Shown piece by piece: positions 37,989-46,838 of a DNA stretch of 64,000 nt. This DNA comes from Clostridium chauvoei. Lineage in GTDB: Bacteria; Bacillota; Clostridia; Clostridiales; Clostridiaceae. The position numbers and the translations under genes are program-made. The notes under the pieces are model-generated. The model worked only from the letters and a program-made list of their open reading frames with translations, made no database searches and had not been told where the DNA came from. Positions within the stretch are counted from its first letter, which is position 1, and every line of letters begins with the position of its first letter. Location: contig NZ_CP018624.1 in NCBI RefSeq assembly GCF_002327185.1, forward strand, positions 248,001-312,000. Reading direction: 5' to 3'.

Positions 37989-38702
37989 ATGGAAAAATCA
38001 ATAGATTATAATAGTTTTTTACAGGTATTAAATGAAACTAAAGGAATACACAATTCATTAAATGAATTATTAAAATATGATTTTATATATCATTCCAATA
38101 AAATAGAGGGAAGTACATTTACTACAGAAGCTTTACAACTATTATTTGAAAAAAATATAGTTACAGGAACTCATACATTAGATGATGTACAGGAAACAGT
38201 AAACTCTTTCTATACATTTGATTTGGTAATAGAGAGTATAGATAAGGAATTAACTTTAGATATGATAAAAGAATGGCATTCAAGCCTTATGTATAGAACT
38301 AGATTATATGATTTAGGTTTAGCAGGTGTTTTTAAAAAATATCAAAATAAAATATATGGAGCAGATTTTGATACTGCTAATCCTTGGGAAGTTGAAGATA
38401 ATTTAAATGCATTAATAGAAGAGTATTATTCCTTAGAAAAAGCAACAATAGAGGATATAGCTAAATTTCATTTAGAGTTTGAAAGAATTCATCCATTCCA
38501 AGATGGTAACGGAAGAATTGGAAGGTTTATATACTTAAAACAATTATTAGAGAATAGATTAGCTTTAAAATATATGAATGGTGAAACATCAAGTGATTAT
38601 AAAAATGCATTAGGATTATCATCAAGTAATAATATAAAACCATTAGTAGAGTATATAAATAAGCAAAAAGACTTTATTATTGAAAACAAAAATATGTTTT
38701 AA
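37989..38702 (+). CDS. Fic-domain protein (probable AMP-transferase)
   Basis: A 237-residue Fic protein. The complete active-site motif HPFQDGNGRIGR is at about residues 168-179; the His is the catalytic base and the loop binds nucleotide and Mg. An inhibitory-helix motif SNKIEG lies near residues 36-41, placing it in the class with an N-terminal self-inhibitory helix. I start it at ATG 37989 behind AAGGAG (37973-37978), although the frame is open upstream into the hsdS cassette. It lies between hsdS and hsdR, so it is probably co-expressed with restriction genes; the target protein is unknown. Confidence 0.88.
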   Translation: MEKSIDYNSFLQVLNETKGIHNSLNELLKYDFIYHSNKIEGSTFTTEALQLLFEKNIVTGTHTLDDVQETVNSFYTFDLVIESIDKELTLDMIKEWHSSLMYRTRLYDLGLAGVFKKYQNKIYGADFDTANPWEVEDNLNALIEEYYSLEKATIEDIAKFHLEFERIHPFQDGNGRIGRFIYLKQLLENRLALKYMNGETSSDYKNALGLSSSNNIKPLVEYINKQKDFIIENKNMF

Positions 38703-38738
38703 TTATTAGAAGCATATTTAAATAAAGGGGATGAGATT

Positions 38739-41700
38739 TTGAGTAACTTTAAGTTTTTAAAAGGAAAAAAGAATTTTGAGAGTTTTACTAATTCTTGTTT
38801 AGAAGCAGAAAAAAGTATATTAGTTAGTCCAGCTACAACTGCAATTTTATCAAGGAGAGCTTTAGAGTTAGCTGTTAAGTGGGTATATAGTTTTGATTCA
38901 GAGTTGATATTACCATATCAAGATAATATAAGCTCATTAATTCATAATAATAGTTTTATTGAGCTTATAGATTATGAAATGTTACCTGTAATAAAATATG
39001 TTATTAAGCTTGGAAATGTTGCAGTTCATACTAATGCTAGTATTAGCAGAGGTGAAGCTATTTTATCATTAAATAATTTACATAAGTTTGTAAGTTGGAT
39101 TGATTATTGTTATGCAGATGAATACACAGCAGAAGAGTTTGACGAGGATGTTTTACTTGAAGGTGGAGAAAAGAGAATTAGACCAGAAGAGTTAAAGGAT
39201 TTATATGAAAAGCTTAGCTCCAAAGATAAAAAGATAGAAGAAATAAGAAAACATAATGAAGAGTTAATAAAAGAATTAACAGAGAAAAGAAAATCAAGCA
39301 AGGAAAATTATGATTTTAACATAGATGAAATAAGTGAATTTGAAACAAGAAAGAAATATATAGATGTAGAATTAAAACTTGCATGTTGGAATATAGGTTC
39401 AGATGTAGGCGAAGAAGTTAAAGTTACAGGTATGCCTAATAATGAAGGGGTAGGCTATGTTGATTATGTTCTTTATGGAGATAATGGAAAACCTTTAGCA
39501 GTAGTAGAAGCAAAGAGAACTTCTAAAGATCCAAAGGTTGGACAACAACAAGCAAAATTATATGCTGATTGTTTAGAAAATCAATATGGGCAGAGACCTG
39601 TTATCTTCTTTACAAATGGTTTTGAAACGTACATATGGGATGATTATAATGAGTATTCAGAGAGAAGAATATATGGATTTTATAAGAAATCAGAGCTTCA
39701 ATTGCTTATTGATAGGAGAAAAAGTAAGATTTCATTAAGTAAAATAGATATAAAAGATGAAATATCAAATAGGTATTACCAAAAAGAAGCAATAATAAAT
39801 GTATGTGAAGCACTAGAAAGAAGAGAAAGAAAAATGCTTTTAGTATGTGCTACGGGAACAGGAAAGACAAGAACTGCAATTTCATTAGTTGATGTACTTT
39901 CAAGACATAATTGGGTTAAAAATATATTATTTTTAGCTGATAGAAAAGCACTTGTAAGACAAGCTAAAAATAACTTTTCAAAGCTTTTACCTAATTTACC
40001 ATTATGTAATCTTCTTGATAATAGGGACAATCCAGAAGAAGCAAGAATCATATTTTCAACGTACCCAACTATGATGAATGCAATAGATGAAACTAAATCA
40101 AAGGATGGAAAAAGATTATTTACTCCAGGACATTTTGATTTAATTATTGTAGATGAAAGTCATAGATCTATTTATAAAAAATTTAAAGCAATTTTTGATT
40201 ACTATGATTCATATTTAATAGGACTTACAGCTACACCAAAGGATGAGATAGATAAAAATACATATACTGTTTTTGATCTTGAAAATGGAGTTCCAACTTA
40301 TGCCTATGAGTATGAAAAAGCTGTAGAAGATGGATATCTTGTTGATTATTCTACAATAGAAGTTAAATCAAAGATTATGGAAGATGGAATTAAGTATGAT
40401 GATCTTTCAGAAGAGGAAAAAGAAGAGTTTGAAGCTACTTTTGAAGAGGATGAAAGTATTGATAAAGAAATAGGAAATACAGCAGTTAATGAATGGTTAT
40501 TTAATGCTGATACTATTGATTTAGTATTAAATAAACTTATGACAGAAGGTTTACGTATTGAAGGTGGAGAAAAGCTTGGAAAGACAATAATATTTGCTAA
40601 GAATAGTAGACATGCAAAAGCTATAGTAGATAGATTTAATACTATATATAAAAAATATGGTGGTAATTTTGCTAAGGTAATAGATTATAGTACAAACTAT
40701 GTAGAAACTTTAATTGATGATTTTTCAGATAAAAATAAACTACCACAAATAGCTGTTAGTGTAGATATGTTAGATACAGGTATAGATATACCTGAAATTT
40801 TAAATCTTGTTTTCTTTAAAAAGGTAAGAAGTAAAACAAAGTTCTGGCAAATGATAGGTAGAGGAACAAGATTATGTGAAGATTTATTAGGTTTAGATGA
40901 AGATAAAGAGAAATTTTTAATTTTAGATTTCTGTAATAATTTTGAATTCTTTAGAGTAAATCCAAAGGAATTTGAAGGGGGAAAAGTAGAAACAATTACA
41001 GAAAAGTTATTTAATATTAAGGTAGAAATAATTAAAGAGCTTCAAGACTTAAAGTGTTCTGATAGTGAATATATGGATTTAAGAAAAGAATTAGTAGATG
41101 AGCTATTAAATAGTATTAAAGGGTTAAATGAAGATAATTTTTTAGTTAGAATGAATTTAAACTATGTGCAAAAGTTTAAAAATGAAAAAGAGTGGGAAGC
41201 TTTAGGTGCTGTTTCAGTTAATCAATTAAAAGAGTATGTTTCAATGTTGATTACTCCATTAAATGATGATGAGTTAGCTAAAAGATTTGATTTAGTAATG
41301 TATAATATACAATTTGCATACCTTAAAGGTACTAATGCCACAAGAGGAATTAAATCAGTTATAAATACAGCAGAGCAGTTATCAAAACTTGGCACTATAC
41401 CACAAATTCAACAGCAAAAGTATGTTATTGAAAAGGTCATGACAGAAAGTTTTTGGGAAAGTGCAGATATATTTGAACTAGATGGAGTTAGAGAAGCGTT
41501 AAGAGATCTTATAAAATATTTAGAAAGAAAAGGTCAATTGATTTATTATACAGAGTTTAAAGATATAATAATTTCAGAAGAAAGAAACACTTCTATATAT
41601 AATGTGAATGACCTTAAAAATTATAGAAAGAAGGTTGAACATTATTTAAGTGAACATAAAGATGAAATATCTATATATAAACTTAGAAATAATAAGAAAT

Positions 41701-42083
41701 TAACTAAGGAGGATATAACCCATTTAGAAAATATAATGTTTACTGAGTTAGGTAGTTTATCAGATTATCAAAAAGAGTTTGGAGATACTCCGATTACAAA
41801 GCTTGTTAGAAATATAGTGGGATTAGATAGAACAGCAGCTAATGAAGCTTTTTCAGAGTTTTTAAATAATGAGAATTTAAACTCATTACAAATTAACTTT
41901 GTCAAATTAATAGTTGATTATGTAGTTAAAAATGGAATGATAGATGATAATAGAGTCTTAACAGAAGATCCTTTTAGAACTATAGGTAATATAGTTGAAT
42001 TATTTGAAAATGATATAGATATAAGAGGTAATTTATTAAAGGTAATTAAAGAAATAAAGGATAACGCAATAGAGGTTAGTTAG
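38739..42083 (+). CDS. hsdR: Type I restriction endonuclease subunit HsdR
   Basis: An 1114-residue motor-nuclease. It has an N-terminal DUF4145-like domain (about 15-110), a coiled segment (about 150-195), a nuclease domain with GYVDYVLYGDNGK and AVVEAKRTS (PD-(D/E)xK core, about 240-260), SF2 helicase motifs TGTGKTRTA (about 372-380), DESHRS (about 471), LTATPKDE and IGRGTRL, and a C-terminal helical domain that docks HsdM. The start is TTG 38739 with AAGGGGATGAG upstream. It looks intact. With HsdS truncated as given, restriction would depend on any rescue of specificity. Confidence 0.95.
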   Translation: MSNFKFLKGKKNFESFTNSCLEAEKSILVSPATTAILSRRALELAVKWVYSFDSELILPYQDNISSLIHNNSFIELIDYEMLPVIKYVIKLGNVAVHTNASISRGEAILSLNNLHKFVSWIDYCYADEYTAEEFDEDVLLEGGEKRIRPEELKDLYEKLSSKDKKIEEIRKHNEELIKELTEKRKSSKENYDFNIDEISEFETRKKYIDVELKLACWNIGSDVGEEVKVTGMPNNEGVGYVDYVLYGDNGKPLAVVEAKRTSKDPKVGQQQAKLYADCLENQYGQRPVIFFTNGFETYIWDDYNEYSERRIYGFYKKSELQLLIDRRKSKISLSKIDIKDEISNRYYQKEAIINVCEALERRERKMLLVCATGTGKTRTAISLVDVLSRHNWVKNILFLADRKALVRQAKNNFSKLLPNLPLCNLLDNRDNPEEARIIFSTYPTMMNAIDETKSKDGKRLFTPGHFDLIIVDESHRSIYKKFKAIFDYYDSYLIGLTATPKDEIDKNTYTVFDLENGVPTYAYEYEKAVEDGYLVDYSTIEVKSKIMEDGIKYDDLSEEEKEEFEATFEEDESIDKEIGNTAVNEWLFNADTIDLVLNKLMTEGLRIEGGEKLGKTIIFAKNSRHAKAIVDRFNTIYKKYGGNFAKVIDYSTNYVETLIDDFSDKNKLPQIAVSVDMLDTGIDIPEILNLVFFKKVRSKTKFWQMIGRGTRLCEDLLGLDEDKEKFLILDFCNNFEFFRVNPKEFEGGKVETITEKLFNIKVEIIKELQDLKCSDSEYMDLRKELVDELLNSIKGLNEDNFLVRMNLNYVQKFKNEKEWEALGAVSVNQLKEYVSMLITPLNDDELAKRFDLVMYNIQFAYLKGTNATRGIKSVINTAEQLSKLGTIPQIQQQKYVIEKVMTESFWESADIFELDGVREALRDLIKYLERKGQLIYYTEFKDIIISEERNTSIYNVNDLKNYRKKVEHYLSEHKDEISIYKLRNNKKLTKEDITHLENIMFTELGSLSDYQKEFGDTPITKLVRNIVGLDRTAANEAFSEFLNNENLNSLQINFVKLIVDYVVKNGMIDDNRVLTEDPFRTIGNIVELFENDIDIRGNLLKVIKEIKDNAIEVS

Positions 42084-42237
42084 ATTATAAGAGCATTTTG
42101 TATGATTATTTATACTATTTTGATAATAATACATAGCTAAATTTAAGAATTACATATAAAATCATAAACCTTATTTAAATTCATAGAAGAAAATGGTAAA
42201 ATTAGAAAGTCAAAATGAAACATTAGGGAGTGATTTT

Positions 42238-43443
42238 ATGGCTCTTTGTTGTAGAGATTTATTTCAACTTAAGCATTTTTCAAAAGCAAGATTATTGGCA
42301 GGTAAGAGTGGGTTAAATCGAGAGATTTCTTTGCCATATGTAAGGAATACAGAATCAATTTCTAAATGGCTTTATGGAAGGGAGCTTTTATTTGTTACAT
42401 ATGAAAGTAGTAAAAAAGAAAGTGATGATCTTTTATTATTACTAGAGGAGTGTATTGATAAAAACCTTTCAGGAGTTGTTATTTTAATTGATGATAAGGA
42501 TATAGAAAATATTCCTAAAAAAATGATAGATAGAGCTGATGAGGAGAGGTTACCTTTATTTATAATGCCTTGGGATATAAAATTAATAGATATAATACAA
42601 GAGATATTTTTAAAAATAGAGGAAAAAAGAGAAGAGAGCAAAAATGCAAAGCATTTCCTTGAATCTATTCTTTTTTCTCAAGACCAAGCTTATGAAGATA
42701 TAAATACTTTAGCAGAATTCTATAATATAAATTTAAGACCGTATCATTTTATCTGTATATTTAAAGTAAAAGAATTTAACAATATATCTTACGAGTCAGA
42801 AAATGTTAGTAAAAGTATCTTAACTTCTTTAGAGGAAATGTTAAGTATAAAGGATCACACTATAATTCCAATGCAGTATGCAAATCATTTAATGGTATTA
42901 GTGCTTGCAGATAATAGTGAAGAAATAAAAAATTCATTAAAGGCTACAGAAGCAGTATTTAATATTATGAATTCGAGGTATTCTAATGTGGAAGTTAACT
43001 TAAGTTTTAGTAGGATTAGAGATACTTATTCTGAAATAAAAACTAGTTATAAAGAAGCATTTAAAGCATTATCGCTTATTGATATATATAGTAAAGAAAC
43101 TTCGGTAATTAAATATAATGAGCTTGGGATTGTCAAATTATTTGTTGAGTTAAATGATATTAAGGAAATACAACAATACTGTTATGAAAATTTAGGTCCA
43201 ATTTTAGAATATGATAAAAGTCATGGAATGAATTTGATAGGAACATTAAAATGTTATTTTGAGAATAATAGACATTTAGTAAAAACATCACAAGCCTTAT
43301 TTATTCATAGAAACACATTGCTTTATAGATTAGCTACCATTAAAGAATTAATACAAAAGGATTTAGATGATGCTATGAATAATCTAGAATTATTTAATAG
43401 TATATTGATATATGAGTTTTTAAATTTACAAAATAAAAAATAG
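42238..43443 (+). CDS. PucR-family transcriptional regulator
   Basis: A 401-residue regulator. An N-terminal PucR sensor domain (CRDLFQLKHFSKARLLAG, GREISL-like, FVTYESS; about 1-120) is followed by a GGDEF-like region (about 140-290) and a C-terminal HTH_30 (HLVKTSQALFIHRNTLLYRL, about 350-380). PucR proteins control purine and related nitrogen catabolism. The start at ATG 42238 follows AGGGAGTG; the upstream in-frame ATG (42193) has no site. It is convergent with the exporter and creatininase genes and is their most likely regulator. Confidence 0.85.
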   Translation: MALCCRDLFQLKHFSKARLLAGKSGLNREISLPYVRNTESISKWLYGRELLFVTYESSKKESDDLLLLLEECIDKNLSGVVILIDDKDIENIPKKMIDRADEERLPLFIMPWDIKLIDIIQEIFLKIEEKREESKNAKHFLESILFSQDQAYEDINTLAEFYNINLRPYHFICIFKVKEFNNISYESENVSKSILTSLEEMLSIKDHTIIPMQYANHLMVLVLADNSEEIKNSLKATEAVFNIMNSRYSNVEVNLSFSRIRDTYSEIKTSYKEAFKALSLIDIYSKETSVIKYNELGIVKLFVELNDIKEIQQYCYENLGPILEYDKSHGMNLIGTLKCYFENNRHLVKTSQALFIHRNTLLYRLATIKELIQKDLDDAMNNLELFNSILIYEFLNLQNKK

Positions 43444-43473
43444 GAGCCTGTGACAATTTCTTGTCACAGGCTC
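43444..43473. terminator. Bidirectional intrinsic terminator
   Basis: Perfect stem GAGCCTGTGACA / TGTCACAGGCTC with a 6-base loop, between the convergent pucR and exporter genes. The right arm overlaps the exporter's stop codon. Confidence 0.9.
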
Positions 43474-44390
43474 TTTGATTCTTCATCTGCTTCCAATTGA
43501 GCTTCTTTATTCTTAGAAAAAGATAAAGTTAAAACACCAGCAAAAATTAATAAACATGCAATGATTTTTATTAAAGTTATTTTTTCACCTAACAAGATTG
43601 CCCCAAATATAACACTTGTTATAGGTTCAAATGTAGTTATAACAGCAGCTTCGCTGGCTCCTACATATTTTATACCAAGTTGTAATAATGATAGTGCAAC
43701 AACTGTACATAAAAATGCAAATAATGCAGATATAATCCATGCTTTAGTAGTTAGAGTTGAGAATACAAGCTCTTGTGTAGCTTTACCATATAAGTACATA
43801 CCTATAGTTGAAGCTAACGCTACATAGAATGTTATTTTAAATGGTGGTTCACTCTTTAGGCCACTTTTATCCATAAATATAATATAGAAGGCATAAAATA
43901 CGCCTGAAACTATAGCTAAAATTAATCCCATTAACGCACTAGAGCCAAATGAGGCTGAAGTAAGTGCTGAGACAAAGAAACAACTTATACCAGACATAGC
44001 TATAATTAGAGCTAGAACTTTTTGCTTACTTAGTTTTTCCTGGAAGAACATAACACAACCTAATGTTACAAATATTGGGTAAGTAAAATGTATTGGAGTT
44101 ACTATACCAACATCAATATGAGCAAAAGCCATATTTAATAATAATGTTGTAATAGCATTACCAACAAATCCTAAAATAACTAAATCTCTAAATTGTTTCT
44201 TAGTTACTTTTAAATTAATTCTTAAAAGTAAAACTATAATTAATAAGAATGGTAAACTTAAAAAGTTTCTTAAAAATGTTAAAGTTACAGGATTACTTCC
44301 TTCAACGCCATATGTTAAAGGTCCTAGGGTAAAAGCAAACCCGAATGTGATAGAGGATAGCATTGTAAGAATTATTCCTTTAGTTTTCAT
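43464..44390 (-). CDS. EamA/DMT-superfamily transporter
   Basis: A 308-residue membrane protein with ten hydrophobic helices in two EamA repeats (about 5-140 and 150-290). The second repeat ends with FEPITSVIFGAILLGEKIT, a family hallmark. Such carriers export or import amino acids, nucleobases and other metabolites. It follows the creatininase gene by 27 bases on the same strand, so transport of substrate or product of that pathway is likely. Direction and substrate are not predictable. Confidence 0.88.
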   Translation of the reverse strand: MKTKGIILTMLSSITFGFAFTLGPLTYGVEGSNPVTLTFLRNFLSLPFLLIIVLLLRINLKVTKKQFRDLVILGFVGNAITTLLLNMAFAHIDVGIVTPIHFTYPIFVTLGCVMFFQEKLSKQKVLALIIAMSGISCFFVSALTSASFGSSALMGLILAIVSGVFYAFYIIFMDKSGLKSEPPFKITFYVALASTIGMYLYGKATQELVFSTLTTKAWIISALFAFLCTVVALSLLQLGIKYVGASEAAVITTFEPITSVIFGAILLGEKITLIKIIACLLIFAGVLTLSFSKNKEAQLEADEESKSL

Positions 44391-44417
44391 AATCTACCTA
44401 CTTCTTTCTAATTAATT

Positions 44418-45173
44418 TTATTTATAAGCTTCATTAATAATCTTAACAATATTTTCTACAACGTCGTCAACCATAGTCTTTCCTTTTTCAGCTGAAGAAG
44501 ACTTAGCAGATGCTAATATACCAGTTTCAGGAACGATACCTTTTTCTATTGGATATTTGAAATAAGTTCCTGGAGTAGCATTTTCAGTATCTAAAATCTT
44601 ATCTTCTCTAACAAGTTCAGGTGCAAAGTACATCATTAATGAAGTTTCAGTAACAGCTGCATGTTCTAAAGCCCAACCTGGGAATGGAACTTCATCAAAT
44701 ATTTTATCGATTAAATCAGGTGACATTGGATCCCACCAGTTAGTAAGAACGATTTGAACTTTATCTCCATATTTAGCTGAACATAAGTCCATAGCTTCTA
44801 CAACGAAAGCTTCATTTTCAAAGTGAGCACTTAAAATGAAGATTTTCTTGAAACCATCACGAACGAATTCATCAATAATATCCATTACTAAAGCTTGTAA
44901 TGTTGATCCATTTAAATCGATAGTTCCTGGGAATAATGGGCCACCACCACTTAATGGTTTTGATTTGTAACCATATGAAAGAGTTGGAGCAACTACACCA
45001 TTTACTCTTTCAGCTATACGATAAGCAAAGCCTTCAGCTAATACTGTATCAACACAAGTTGGTAGATGAGGTCCATGTTGTTCAGTTGATCCTATTGGTA
45101 ATATGATAACATCATCCTTTTTCTTGGCAAATTCCATCCATGTCATATTTGTCATTTTTACATTTTCATACAT
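44418..45173 (-). CDS. Creatininase-family amidohydrolase, likely true creatininase
   Basis: A 251-residue enzyme. In Pseudomonas creatininase the metal ligands are, from memory, E34, H36, D45, H120 and E122. Here E31, H33, D42 (GSTEQHGPHLPTCVDT) and H117, E119 (SAHFENEAF) align with one constant offset of three. The Trp pair (W146/147, W167) and H171 line up with W154, W174 and H178 at an offset of about seven. The HFEN motif differs from the NGHGGN of the related MftE and deformylase groups. This supports creatinine-creatine interconversion, although other cyclic amides are possible. It lies in a two-gene operon with the exporter, beside a CodA-like deaminase. Confidence 0.75.
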   Translation of the reverse strand: MYENVKMTNMTWMEFAKKKDDVIILPIGSTEQHGPHLPTCVDTVLAEGFAYRIAERVNGVVAPTLSYGYKSKPLSGGGPLFPGTIDLNGSTLQALVMDIIDEFVRDGFKKIFILSAHFENEAFVVEAMDLCSAKYGDKVQIVLTNWWDPMSPDLIDKIFDEVPFPGWALEHAAVTETSLMMYFAPELVREDKILDTENATPGTYFKYPIEKGIVPETGILASAKSSSAEKGKTMVDDVVENIVKIINEAYK

Positions 45174-45259
45174 AATAACATCTCCCTTTAGTTGTCTTCT
45201 AATATTTACAATAAATTTTTATAAATTTGTTTTGCATGCATTCAGTATACTTGAGATGG

Positions 45260-45284
45260 ATTTTATACACAATGTACATAAAAT
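45260..45284. promoter_or_regulatory. 25-bp dyad in the creatininase/deaminase divergent region
   Basis: ATTTTAT-x2-ACA centre TGT-x2-ATAAAAT: arms of 12 bases with two mismatched positions. It lies 87 bases upstream of the creatininase start in the 264-base divergent gap and is a candidate operator for the PucR-type regulator. I see nothing else of note in the gap. Confidence 0.4.
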
Positions 45285-45437
45285 ACAAATATACCAAAAA
45301 AAATATGTTCTTTAAATGCACAGTAAAACTAAAGAAATATTAGATAGTTAGTACAATGACTCTAAGTTAGATTGGTGATAGACTTCCACATATAAGTACA
45401 TTAAATATAACCTAAAAATGAAGGGAGATTATTTATA

Positions 45438-46700
45438 ATGAAAGCTATTATATTTAAAAATGCTAGATTAAAAGGAAAGGAAAGCTTAGTAGATCTATTT
45501 GTTGAAAATGGAGCTTATAAGGAAATAGGAGAAAATCTTTCAGAAAAATATAAGAATATAGAAACATATGATTTAGAAGGAAATCTTGTTGTACCTCCTT
45601 ATGTTGATCCACATATACATTTAGATTATGTATACACAGCTCGTATGCCTGGTGCAAATAATGGAACAGGAACTCTTTTTGAAGGTATTCAAAGATGGTC
45701 AGAAACTAAAGGTAATATGACAGTAGAAGAAGTAAAAGAAAGAGCTAGAATTGCATTAAAGAAAGAAATTTTATATGGAACTCAATATATTAGAACACAT
45801 GTTGATGTAACAGATCCTAAGTTTACTTGCTTAAAAGCAATTATGGAATTAAAAGAAGAAGTAAAAGATATTGTAGATATACAAATTATAGCCTTCCCAC
45901 AAGAAGGAATGTATTCATATAAAGATGGAGACAAGCTTGTAGAAGAAGCTTTAAAAATGGGTGCAGATGTAGTAGGAGCTATTCCTCATTTTGAATATAC
46001 AAGAGAAATGGGAGAAAAGTCAGTAAAGAAATCAGTAGAACTTGCTATGAAATATAATAAGTTAATAGATCTTCACTGTGATGAAACAGATGATGATCAA
46101 TCAAGATTTGTTGAGTTATTAGCAGCAGAATCATACATGAATGGAATTGGAGAACTTACAACTGCTAGCCATACTTGTGCAATGGGATCATATAATAATG
46201 CATATGCATTTAAGTTATTTAAACTTCTTAAATTATCAAATATGAACTTTATATCATGTCCAACTGAAAATATACATTTACAAGGAAGATATGACACATA
46301 TCCAAAGAGAAGAGGACTTACAAGAGTTAAAGAATTAAATGATGCAGGAATAAATGTTTGTTTTGCACAAGATTCAATTTCAGATCCATGGTATCCTTTA
46401 GGAAATGGAAATCTAATGAACATTTTAGACTCAGGGATTCATATATGCCACATGATGTCTTTTGAAGAAATAAATAATGCTTTAGATTTAATTACAGTAA
46501 ATGGAGCTAAAACTCTTCATATCCAAGACAAATATGGTATAGAAGTAGGAAAGGATGCAAACTTTATTGTATTAAATGCTAAAAATGAATTTGATGCAAT
46601 TTTAGAAAGAGTAGGCGTTAATTGTTCAGTTAGAAAGGGTGAATTCTTATTTAAGAGAGAGCCAGAAGTAATTGATACAAATATTACATTATTAAGATAG
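45438..46700 (+). CDS. CodA-type amidohydrolase (cytosine or creatinine deaminase)
   Basis: A 420-residue enzyme that aligns over nearly its whole length with E. coli cytosine deaminase. It has PHIHLD (H59, H61), FPQEG (Q155), HCDETDDDQSRF (H213, E216), ASHT (H245) and AQDSISDPWYPLG (D312). The key difference is S313 where E. coli has Asp314, a position known to tune ring specificity. CodA relatives include creatinine deaminases, and its neighbour is a creatininase, so creatinine to N-methylhydantoin is a plausible alternative to cytosine to uracil. It is transcribed divergently from the creatininase gene. Start ATG 45438 after AAGGGAG. Confidence 0.82.
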   Translation: MKAIIFKNARLKGKESLVDLFVENGAYKEIGENLSEKYKNIETYDLEGNLVVPPYVDPHIHLDYVYTARMPGANNGTGTLFEGIQRWSETKGNMTVEEVKERARIALKKEILYGTQYIRTHVDVTDPKFTCLKAIMELKEEVKDIVDIQIIAFPQEGMYSYKDGDKLVEEALKMGADVVGAIPHFEYTREMGEKSVKKSVELAMKYNKLIDLHCDETDDDQSRFVELLAAESYMNGIGELTTASHTCAMGSYNNAYAFKLFKLLKLSNMNFISCPTENIHLQGRYDTYPKRRGLTRVKELNDAGINVCFAQDSISDPWYPLGNGNLMNILDSGIHICHMMSFEEINNALDLITVNGAKTLHIQDKYGIEVGKDANFIVLNAKNEFDAILERVGVNCSVRKGEFLFKREPEVIDTNITLLR

Positions 46701-46708
46701 AAAAAAGT

Positions 46709-46748
46709 TAAGGGTTAGGCTGTAATAGCTTAATCCCTTATTTTTTTT
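46709..46748 (+). terminator. Intrinsic terminator after the CodA-like gene
   Basis: TAAGGGTTA pairs with TAATCCCTTA (one bulge) and is followed by an eight-T run. Confidence 0.8.
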
Positions 46749-46838
46749 AGAATATATAGAAAATTTAATATAACTATATATAAATATGATTCAAAATTAT
46801 CCGATAATATAAGATATAAGTTTATAGAGGGGGATAAT

